Shown here piece by piece: positions 1 to 5,586 of a stretch of 7,999 nt of DNA (position 1 is its first letter; each line of letters opens with the position of its first letter). The translations under genes and the position numbers were made by a program. This DNA comes from Candidatus Bathyarchaeota archaeon (GTDB lineage Archaea > Thermoproteota > Bathyarchaeia > RBG-16-48-13 > GCA-020355125): assembly GCA_030607815.1 (NCBI GenBank), contig JAUWJG010000036.1:1-7999 (forward strand). The letters are read 5' to 3'. The notes beneath the pieces were generated by a model. It searched no databases. It was not told the DNA's origin and saw only the letters and a list, made by a program, of their open reading frames with translations.

Positions 1-1176
1 AGAGAAGTCTATAAACTTTGGAGACCATCTCCACTCTTCAGAGCAGTTAGACTTGAAAAAGCACTGAAGACTCCAGCTAAAATTTATTATAAATACGAGG
101 GAGTGAGCCCCTCAGGAAGCCATAAACCCAACACTGCTGTTGCTCAAGCATACTATAATATGAAAGAAGGAAAAGAACGCATAGCTACTGAAACAGGAGC
201 AGGTCAGTGGGGTTCAGCTATAGCCTTCGCCTGCTCGGTTTTTGGTCTTAAATCTACAGTGTATATGGTGAAAATTAGTTATGACCAGAAACCCTACAGA
301 AGAGTTATGATGGAAACATGGGGTGCTAATGTCTATCCAAGTCCAAGCACTCAGACAGAGGTCGGTAGGAAATTTCTTAAGGAAGATCCAAATAGTTCTG
401 GAAGTCTAGGAATCGCCATAAGCGAGGCTATAGAAGATGCTCTCAACAATGATGATACTAATTACGGAATAGGCAGCGTCTTCAACCACGTGCTCACACA
501 TCAAAGTATCATAGGATTAGAGACGAAGAAGCAGTTTGATTTAGTAGATGACTACCCAGACATGATTTATGGATGTATAGGTGGAGGAAGTAGTTTTTCT
601 GGGATGATCTGGCCTTTCTATCATGATAGAATTTCGAAGAAAGCACCAAAGGAAATTAGATTTGTAGCTACTGAAGCCACCGCTTGTCCATCAGTCACCA
701 AGGGAGCCTACATGTACGATCACGGGGATACCGCAAGGTTAACACCTCTAGTGAAGATGTATACTTTGGGTCACGATTTCATACCGCCACCAATACATGC
801 TGGAGGACTACGTTATCACGGAATGGCTCCTACACTTTCCATATTGACTCAAGAGAAGCAAATAGAAACGCAAGCCTACAATCAAGTGGAAGTATTCGAC
901 GCTGCAAGAATCTTTGCAAGGGCAGAAGGAATAATACCAGCTCCAGAACCATCTCACGCCATAAAAGGAGCTATAGACGAAGCGTTAAGATGTAAAGAGA
1001 CAGGTGAGGAAAAAACGATTCTCTTCCTGCTTTGTGGCCACGGCTACTTCGATATGCAAGCCTATGACGACTACATCCATGGAAAACTACCCCCCTATGA
1101 ATATCCAGAGGAGAAAGTTAGTCAAGCTATAAAAAGATTACAGAAACTGTATCCATGGATTGAGAAGCTACAATGA
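1..1176 (+). CDS. trpB2: Tryptophan synthase beta chain, TrpB2 type (5' end missing)
   Basis: PLP enzyme that condenses indole with serine or O-phosphoserine to give tryptophan; TrpB2 proteins act without the usual TrpA partner. The frame is open from base 1 and the text before the GTG at 103 (WRPSPLFRAVRLEKAL, KIYYKYEGVSPSGSHKPNTA) is already TrpB2 sequence, so the real start lies left of the window. 391 residues are visible; from the usual TrpB2 length I estimate some 30-60 are missing. The PLP lysine is in GSHKPNTA (codon 124-126), the catalytic Glu in ETGAGQWG (190-192), the phosphate-binding loop is GGGSSFSG (580-603), and AGGLRYHGMAP and EGIIPAPEPSHAI are TrpB2 signatures. Oddities: the loop reads GGGSS where GGGSN is usual, and the residue expected to face the PLP ring nitrogen, Ser in LSGxG, is Cys (LLCGHG, 1033-1035). 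It ends at TGA with a T-run behind it, so it is probably transcribed apart from the next gene. Family assignment is firm; the amino-acid donor is not known from sequence. Confidence 0.95.
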   Translation, partial: REVYKLWRPSPLFRAVRLEKALKTPAKIYYKYEGVSPSGSHKPNTAVAQAYYNMKEGKERIATETGAGQWGSAIAFACSVFGLKSTVYMVKISYDQKPYRRVMMETWGANVYPSPSTQTEVGRKFLKEDPNSSGSLGIAISEAIEDALNNDDTNYGIGSVFNHVLTHQSIIGLETKKQFDLVDDYPDMIYGCIGGGSSFSGMIWPFYHDRISKKAPKEIRFVATEATACPSVTKGAYMYDHGDTARLTPLVKMYTLGHDFIPPPIHAGGLRYHGMAPTLSILTQEKQIETQAYNQVEVFDAARIFARAEGIIPAPEPSHAIKGAIDEALRCKETGEEKTILFLLCGHGYFDMQAYDDYIHGKLPPYEYPEEKVSQAIKRLQKLYPWIEKLQ

Positions 1177-1186
1177 GGATCAAAAC

Positions 1187-1198
1187 TTTCCTTTTTTT
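1187..1198 (+). terminator. T-rich terminator after trpB2
   Basis: Starting ten bases after the trpB2 stop there is a pyrimidine tract ending in seven T (1192-1198). Archaeal RNA polymerase commonly stops at such T-runs without a strong hairpin, and I see no convincing stem here. Confidence 0.45.
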
Positions 1199-1332
1199 AT
1201 TTATAGTACCATATACATCATTTGTTTAGTTATTTCTAGAGTAGTCAAATCAAAGTCTACAATAGAAATAGTTCATAAGAATACCTAAAAGATTTGACGC
1301 TTATGTAGTATACATGAATAGAGAATCTGGTT

Positions 1333-1337
1333 AGGTG
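1333..1337 (+). promoter_or_regulatory. Ribosome binding site of the class V aminotransferase
   Basis: AGGTG sits seven bases before the ATG at 1345 and matches the archaeal anti-Shine-Dalgarno core. It supports that start. Upstream (about 1284-1309) there are only weak TATA-like stretches, so I do not call a promoter. Confidence 0.6.
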
Positions 1338-1344
1338 CCTTTAT

Positions 1345-2418
1345 ATGAAATTGTTTACGGTAGGTCCAGTAGCCTGCTATCCTGAAGTCCTAGAAGTGAT
1401 GAAACAGCAGATGTATAGTCACCGAAGTATAGAGTATAAAAGATTACATAGAGAAACTGTAGAATTTTTGCAGAGTTTTTTAGAAACAGAAGCTCACATT
1501 TATCTGTTCTCAAGCACCGGCACAGGTTTTATGGAAGGAGCCGTAAGGAACTGTGTAAATAAAAAAATCTTATGTTGTATTAATGGAAGTTTTGGAAAGA
1601 GATTCGCTGAAGTTGCTGTTTTGAACGGAAAAATCGTCGAGACGATTGAACCCCCATTAGGAGAACCGATTTCACCAGATGTACTAGATGAAAAGTTATC
1701 TAAATGTCCAGATGTCGAGGCTGTATCCATCACGCATAATGAAACAAGTACAGGACTAATAAATCCATTATCAAAACTTGCTGACGTTGTCAAAAAACAT
1801 GGTAAACTACTACTAGTAGACGCTGTGAGCTCCATGGGTGGAACAGATATAAAAGTTGATAAATGGGGTATAGATGTATGTTTTTCAAGTTCACAAAAAT
1901 GCTTTGGCGTTCCTCCAGGTCTTGGAATTGGAAGTGTATCCAAAGAGGCTTTAAAAAAATCAGAAACCGTTCAGAATCCTGGGTGGTATTTTAACTTTAA
2001 AATATGGGAAAAATATCACAAGAGAAATAGCACACCAATGACATCAACGATACCCCAAATAGCGGGCTTAAATCAGATCTTAAAGACAATAGATGAACTG
2101 GGAGGAAAAGAAAAATTCTTTGAAGTTCACAGAAAAAGGAATAGAATAATTAGAAATGAAATCCAAAAACAAGGATTAAGCATATTTCCAAAAAAAGGTT
2201 ATGAAAGCCCAACATTATCCTGCATAAACACCCCAAATAACGTCGATGGAATTACAATTTATGAAAAAATGCGTGAAAAAGGGTTTGAACTCGCAAAAGG
2301 GTACGGAAACTTGAAAAATACGACCTTTAGAATTGGAAACATGGGTTATATTGAATTTCAAGACATCACAGCAATGCTTGAAGTACTCAATGAAGTACGA
2401 CAGGACTGCGGGTGGTAG
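1345..2418 (+). CDS. Class V aminotransferase (serine/phosphoserine/alanine-glyoxylate type)
   Basis: PLP-dependent fold-type I aminotransferase, 357 residues, full length for the family. Visible motifs: N-terminal GPVACYP (7-13), glycine-rich PLP phosphate loop STGTGFMEGAV (57-67), HNETSTG (131-137), the Asp that pairs with the pyridine nitrogen in VDAVSS (D159), the Schiff-base lysine in SSSQKCFGVPPG (K185), and the C-terminal substrate carboxylate Arg in FRIGNMGYI (R329). Family members work on serine, alanine, aspartate or phosphoserine with glyoxylate, pyruvate or 2-oxoglutarate. The class V enzyme MJ0959 of Methanocaldococcus was reported to transaminate phosphohydroxypyruvate, which makes a phosphoserine aminotransferase role possible here. 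Context supports that: it is followed at once by a serA remnant, then a SerA-like dehydrogenase and a SerK kinase. This is inference; serine-pyruvate or alanine-glyoxylate activity is equally compatible with the sequence. Confidence 0.9.
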   Translation: MKLFTVGPVACYPEVLEVMKQQMYSHRSIEYKRLHRETVEFLQSFLETEAHIYLFSSTGTGFMEGAVRNCVNKKILCCINGSFGKRFAEVAVLNGKIVETIEPPLGEPISPDVLDEKLSKCPDVEAVSITHNETSTGLINPLSKLADVVKKHGKLLLVDAVSSMGGTDIKVDKWGIDVCFSSSQKCFGVPPGLGIGSVSKEALKKSETVQNPGWYFNFKIWEKYHKRNSTPMTSTIPQIAGLNQILKTIDELGGKEKFFEVHRKRNRIIRNEIQKQGLSIFPKKGYESPTLSCINTPNNVDGITIYEKMREKGFELAKGYGNLKNTTFRIGNMGYIEFQDITAMLEVLNEVRQDCGW

Positions 2419-2442
2419 AATAACTTGGAACCAAAAATTAAA

Positions 2443-2705
2443 ATGATCATTTGCAATTCCATGAACTTTAAAGGGATAGACAACCTAAAGCAAGTAAATT
2501 TTAAGGTTGATATAAACGCGTCTATATCTAAAGATTAATAAAAAAGGGTATTTCATACTATGCCGTTTTGATTTTACGAAGCTGTACTAAAGTCACGGTA
2601 GGAACTGTGCAATCCAGAGAAAGATCAGGTGTAATAGATCAATATGAGATAGTGGTAGATCATATCGATATAGAAACTACAACAGAAAAGTACACAGGCC
2701 TGTAG
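2443..2705 (+). pseudogene. Decayed N-terminal remnant of D-3-phosphoglycerate dehydrogenase (serA)
   Basis: No intact gene fills 2419-2846, but two adjacent frames read together as the N-terminus of a classical SerA. In the frame of the upstream aminotransferase, after its stop, comes MIIC followed by KGIDNLKQVNFKVD (2470-2511) and ISKD, then TAA at 2536. One frame over, from about 2535, come LIKKGISYYAVLILRSCTKVT (to 2597) in two runs and YEIVVDHIDIETTTEK (2643-2690), stopping at TAG 2703. SerA proteins start with the pattern VLVxDPIxEEGIEILKxAGFEVD, then SKEELxxxIxxYDALIVRSxTKVT, then VIGRAGVGVDNIDIEAATEKGI, in the same order and spacing. A single missing T after the GAT at 2533-2535 would join the two parts. 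Homology ends near residue 90; the NAD-binding and catalytic domains are absent. The match is by eye from family memory. It differs clearly from the N-terminus of the intact dehydrogenase at 2847, so it is not a simple tandem copy of it. Confidence 0.65.
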
Positions 2706-2743
2706 AGATAATCATGAAAGGTTAAAGTGGGTTGATTATGCTA

Positions 2744-2765
2744 AATAAGATGCTTATTGTTTTTT
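2744..2765 (+). terminator. Hairpin plus T-run terminator upstream of the dehydrogenase gene
   Basis: AATAAG (2744-2749) and CTTATT (2753-2758) form a perfect 6-bp stem with a three-base loop, followed by G and six T (2760-2765). It would end transcripts from the aminotransferase and serA remnant just before the next promoter. The stem is A/T-rich and weak; the T-run is probably the active part. Confidence 0.5.
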
Positions 2766-2789
2766 CATGTAACGTAGGGGGTCTACATC

Positions 2790-2802
2790 TTTAAAATATA
2801 AA
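2790..2802 (+). promoter_or_regulatory. TATA-like promoter of the hydroxyacid dehydrogenase-serK unit
   Basis: TTTAAAATATAAA lies in a locally A/T-rich spot. With the usual archaeal spacing of about 26 bases, transcription would start near 2822, giving a leader of about 25 bases that contains the G-rich element GTGGGG (2833-2838) eight bases before the ATG. Confidence 0.5.
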
Positions 2803-2846
2803 TAGTACGAGCTTTCTATGGCGACATTCATAGTGGGGAATACAAT

Positions 2847-3743
2847 ATGAGAAAATATGGTGTATTGATATTTGCAAAATTTCAAAAAAAGTTTTATGAT
2901 AGATTAGCGGATGATGGTTTAAGAATCTATCATGAGATACCAAATCCTCCAGAAATGATTGACATACTTGTAGTTCGAAGTAAGACACTGGTAAATAGAG
3001 ACTTGGTTCGTCAACTACCAAATTTACGATGTGTGATCACGGCTACGCATGGCAAGGATCATGTGGATGAACTCTTTCTATTAGAAAGGGGAATCCAATT
3101 CTACACTACGCCAGTTCAATCTGAGGATGTAGCACAAGGAGTCCTAAGTTATATTTTTGCTCATGCTACACGACTTATGGAAGGAGATCGATCGATGAAA
3201 CAGTCTCAATGGAACAAAAATAAGTTAGTTGGCGTCAGAATCCAGGGTAAAACTTTAGGAATCATCGGGTATGGTACAATTGGAAAATATGTAGAAAAAA
3301 TAGCATTAGCCCTCAATATGAGGGTGATAATCTATGATCCTTATGTGAAGGTGACAACTGTATCTTTACCTCAACTCTTAGAAACTTCCGATTATATAAC
3401 AATACACGTTCCTCTTGATGAAGAAACCAGATGCATGATTGGAGAAAGGGAAATCAAGCAAATGAAAGATGGCGCATATCTCATCAACACAGCTAGAGGA
3501 GAAATAATAGATGAACGGGCGTTACTAAAAGCTTTAAAAGATGGAAAATTGAGTGGCGCAGGATTAGATGTATACAAACAACAACCCCCATTTAAGGATG
3601 AGATTACTAAACAATTGATTGAACATCCCAAAGTAATTGCAACACCACACAGTATTGGTCAAACTATAGAAGCACTTCAAGAGAAAGGTGAAAGTGTAAT
3701 AAAAATAATAAAGCGCGAACTAGAAACTTCTAAAAACACTTAA
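2847..3743 (+). CDS. D-2-hydroxyacid dehydrogenase, SerA-like, with Glu-to-Gln catalytic change
   Basis: NAD-dependent D-2-hydroxyacid dehydrogenase of 298 residues, with no C-terminal ACT domain. Order: N-terminal substrate half with VVRSKTLVN (42-50) as in phosphoglycerate dehydrogenases; Rossmann motif GYGTIG (141-146) with Asp at the end of the second strand (D164), indicating NAD over NADP; catalytic Arg in INTARGEIID (R217); His in ATPHSIGQTIEA (H268). The Glu that normally pairs with this His, in DVFxxEP, is Gln (DVYKQQPP, Q246). NAD formate dehydrogenases also carry Gln there, but other formate dehydrogenase features are not evident. The usual GRxGxGxDN segment reads ITATHGKDH (64-72), so the Arg that helps bind the phosphorylated substrate in PGDH is Thr and a Lys appears three residues from the Asp side. 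The loop after D164 is shorter than usual. The next gene starts 10 bases after its stop, probably as one transcript. Phosphoglycerate dehydrogenase is plausible from context but unproven. Confidence 0.88.
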   Translation: MRKYGVLIFAKFQKKFYDRLADDGLRIYHEIPNPPEMIDILVVRSKTLVNRDLVRQLPNLRCVITATHGKDHVDELFLLERGIQFYTTPVQSEDVAQGVLSYIFAHATRLMEGDRSMKQSQWNKNKLVGVRIQGKTLGIIGYGTIGKYVEKIALALNMRVIIYDPYVKVTTVSLPQLLETSDYITIHVPLDEETRCMIGEREIKQMKDGAYLINTARGEIIDERALLKALKDGKLSGAGLDVYKQQPPFKDEITKQLIEHPKVIATPHSIGQTIEALQEKGESVIKIIKRELETSKNT

Positions 3744-3753
3744 AGAAAAATAA

Positions 3754-4617
3754 ATGTCGAGTGAAATAATGGTATTTCGTGTTTCACACCCTAAAATCGA
3801 ATTAGAACTTCAACTTTATGAAATTAAAAAACTTCACATTCATGAAGAGATAATCACTGAAAGTGCTGAAAAACTAATTAAAACATTCAAAGATGATGGA
3901 TATGCAAAACACCCCATACTTGTTGATAAGGAAACATTAGTCGTTTTGGATGGCACACATCGAATATGGGCTTTTAAGCACGCAGGCTACAAACTCATTC
4001 CGGTTTGTTTCATGGATTACAAAAACTCCAACATAATAGTGAAAAGTTGGTTCAGAACCATCACAAAACGACAAGAAACAAGTAAAAATGTCATCATAGA
4101 TATTAAAGATTTAGGATACACTCTCCGCGAAACATCAAAAGATGAACTACAAACAAGAATTGATAAGAATAAATGTACAATATGTATAATCACTTTAAAG
4201 AAATGCTATATAGTTTTTGGAACATCACGAAGAATAAAAGAAACATATGAAGACATTAAACAACTTGAAAAAAACCTTGAATCTATCGGCTATAAAATTG
4301 GGTATGAGACGCGTGACGATGCAATACGTAAAGTTAAAGCAGGGAAAATATTAGCTGCAATTACCACCCCCAGAATCAGAAAGCAGGAAATAGTGGATAT
4401 TGCCTTAGCAGGAGAAGTATTTGTACATAAAGCGACACGGCATGTAATTCCTGCACGACCTCTCTTCGTAAACGTACCGTTCAAGTGGATGAATTTGGAA
4501 CCAAAAGAAGCGAACAATCGTCTTGTTAGATATTTATCGGAGAGAAAACTGAAGCTGCTTCCTACTGGACAAACACTTGATAGAAGATATGAAGAAGAAC
4601 TTTACATTTTTGAGTGA
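3754..4617 (+). CDS. serK: SerK-like free serine kinase (ParB/sulfiredoxin fold)
   Basis: Resembles the ADP-dependent serine kinase SerK of Thermococcus along almost its whole length; that enzyme phosphorylates free L-serine to O-phosphoserine and releases AMP. Matching blocks: KKLHIHEEI (25-33), whose E31 lines up with the catalytic Glu of SerK; KHPILVDKETLVVLDGTHR (52-70), the ParB-like nucleotide motif, with GTHR where SerK has GHHR; the partner-strand segment PVCFMDY and VKSWF; and near the end GEVFVHKATRHVIP (220-233), matching KTTRHVLP in SerK. At 287 residues it is longer than SerK (about 240): roughly 40 residues follow the point where SerK stops (from about 247), ending in a charged helix-like tail. 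Likely co-transcribed with the dehydrogenase 10 bases upstream. The start is uncertain: a second in-frame ATG at 3769 has GAGTGA (3759-3764) just before it, while the ATG at 3754 has no clear binding site. ParB-like DNA binding is the alternative, but I see no helix-turn-helix. Confidence 0.82.
   Translation: MSSEIMVFRVSHPKIELELQLYEIKKLHIHEEIITESAEKLIKTFKDDGYAKHPILVDKETLVVLDGTHRIWAFKHAGYKLIPVCFMDYKNSNIIVKSWFRTITKRQETSKNVIIDIKDLGYTLRETSKDELQTRIDKNKCTICIITLKKCYIVFGTSRRIKETYEDIKQLEKNLESIGYKIGYETRDDAIRKVKAGKILAAITTPRIRKQEIVDIALAGEVFVHKATRHVIPARPLFVNVPFKWMNLEPKEANNRLVRYLSERKLKLLPTGQTLDRRYEEELYIFE
3759..3764 (+). promoter_or_regulatory. Possible ribosome binding site for an internal serK start
   Basis: GAGTGA precedes the ATG at 3769 by four bases. 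If used, the kinase begins at Met6 of the longer reading, and the dehydrogenase-kinase gap becomes 25 bases. Confidence 0.35.
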
Positions 4618-4679
4618 AAATGTAAAGGATAAGGTATATCAATACAAGAAGTAACAAACACAGAGTACGCTTCAGTTTC

Positions 4680-4688
4680 CTATAAATA
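4680..4688 (+). promoter_or_regulatory. TATA-like promoter of adenylate kinase
   Basis: CTATAAATA in the 115-base gap after serK predicts a transcript start near 4710 and a leader of some 23 bases. No T-run follows serK, so read-through from serK is also possible. A GTGA motif at 4720-4723 lies nine bases before the ATG at 4733. Confidence 0.5.
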
Positions 4689-4732
4689 CTAGAATGGTTT
4701 AATGGTTTCTTAAATATTTGTGAGAGATAATA

Positions 4733-5416
4733 ATGAAGATAATAATGTTTGGTCCACCAGGTGTAGGTAAAGGCACATACTCATCAAGAATAGCCCAAAA
4801 ACTTGGCATCGTCAACATTTCAACGGGTGACATATTCAGGGAACATCTAGATCGAGGCACCGAACTCGGTAGAAGAATTGAAAGTTATATGAAGAAGGGT
4901 AAACTCGTACCGGATGAAATAGTCGCAAACATTATGAGGAGGAGATTGACTCAAAAGGATTGTGAAGGAGGGTTCATTTTAGATGGGTACCCTCGAACGG
5001 TAACGCAGGCTATGGCGTTAGAGGATGAAAAGATTGATGTAATAATCACCCTCATTGTTCCTGATGAAATTTTGATCGCAAAATGCGTTGCAAGACGAAT
5101 CTGTAAAGACTGTGGAGAGATATATAATATTCTAAATCTGGATAGAACAATAGAAGATGTCAGATATGTTGTACCTTCAATGAGTCCTCAGATTGAAAAG
5201 AAATGTGACAAATGTGGAGGAGGATTGATACAACGCATAGACGATAATCCTCAAATGATTAAAACTCGTCTAGAAATCTACAGAGAGCAATCGAAACCAG
5301 TAGTAAAATATTATCACGGAAGAATACAGTTCATAGAGATCAATATGACCGGTGCAGTAAATCTAATGGTTAATGTGATAATGGAAAAATTAACTCCAAT
5401 ATTAAATAAACTATAG
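4733..5416 (+). CDS. adk: Adenylate kinase, bacterial (long, zinc-LID) type
   Basis: Catalyses ATP + AMP to 2 ADP in the cytoplasm. 227 residues, typical for the long form. P-loop GPPGVGKGT (7-15); NMP-binding residues in STGDIFRE (30-37, R36) and DGYPRTVTQA (84-93, R88); LID domain flanked by ARRICKDC (120-127) and QRIDDNPQMIKTRL (167-180), with conserved R168, D170, D171 and R179. Four cysteines in two CxxC pairs (C124, C127, C158, C161) should hold a structural zinc. Many archaea instead use the short AdkA-type enzyme, so the bacterial-type form may reflect old transfer or lineage habit. Its place behind a SerK-like kinase is notable because SerK's product is AMP. It converges on glyA and has a T-rich tract after its stop. 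Confidence 0.96.
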   Translation: MKIIMFGPPGVGKGTYSSRIAQKLGIVNISTGDIFREHLDRGTELGRRIESYMKKGKLVPDEIVANIMRRRLTQKDCEGGFILDGYPRTVTQAMALEDEKIDVIITLIVPDEILIAKCVARRICKDCGEIYNILNLDRTIEDVRYVVPSMSPQIEKKCDKCGGGLIQRIDDNPQMIKTRLEIYREQSKPVVKYYHGRIQFIEINMTGAVNLMVNVIMEKLTPILNKL

Positions 5417-5446
5417 CAGTATACAAGACCATTCCTTTAGAGCCAG

Positions 5447-5463
5447 TTTCTTTATCTATTTTT
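5447..5463 (+). terminator. T-rich terminator after adenylate kinase
   Basis: A T-rich tract ending in five T lies 31-47 bases past the adk stop. A small hairpin (CCTTG/CAAGG, 5475-5479 and 5484-5488) follows but has no T-run behind it in either direction. Confidence 0.4.
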
Positions 5464-5553
5464 GTATAATTGTGCCTTGATGTCAAGGTTCGTTACTGAA
5501 ATAGAATACATCTCAGCTGGCATTTATGACATTCAAAAGTTAAAATAGTCTAT

Positions 5554-5561
5554 AAAAAAAA
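5554..5561 (-). terminator. Poly-T terminator of glyA
   Basis: Eight A on the plus strand, that is eight T on the glyA transcript, begin 26 bases after the glyA stop. The tract lies in the loop of a perfect 8-bp inverted repeat, AAATAGTC (5543-5550) and GACTATTT (5574-5581). Confidence 0.5.
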
Positions 5562-5586
5562 GAAATGAATATTGACTATTTAAAGT

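Noticed and set aside
103..105. GTG at 103 as the start of trpB2
   Set aside because: Upstream codons from base 1 are conserved TrpB2 sequence in the same frame, and this GTG is inside EGVSPSGSHK.
684..995. 103-codon plus-strand frame inside trpB2
   Set aside because: Out-of-frame shadow of conserved TrpB2 motifs, with a Ser/Arg-rich translation typical of shifted frames.
1500..1943. Open frame of 147 codons on the minus strand inside the aminotransferase gene
   Set aside because: It lies antisense to a clear gene with all catalytic motifs, and its translation is low-complexity Ser/Thr/Pro text with no recognised domain.
2416..2538. TAG at the aminotransferase stop followed by 40 open codons in frame, suggesting pyrrolysine or read-through
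   Set aside because: The aminotransferase is already complete at that TAG, and the following codons read as a SerA N-terminus, so the shared frame is explained by a decayed neighbouring gene.
2706..2846. Search for the missing NAD-binding part of the serA remnant
   Set aside because: All three plus frames are short and stop-rich, and none shows GxGxxG or other SerA motifs, so the remnant is ended near 2705.
2791..3021. Minus-strand frame of 76 codons overlapping the dehydrogenase start
   Set aside because: It overlaps the conserved N-terminus of the dehydrogenase and its promoter; no ribosome binding site or family likeness.
3754..4617. ParB-like chromosome partition protein or DNA-binding regulator
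   Set aside because: Only the nucleotide-binding fold is shared; the helix-turn-helix of ParB is not seen, while the C-terminal ATRHVIP block and overall match fit SerK.
5471..5492. Small hairpin CCTTG/CAAGG as a terminator
   Set aside because: Five base pairs with no T-run after it on either strand; T-rich tracts nearby explain termination better.
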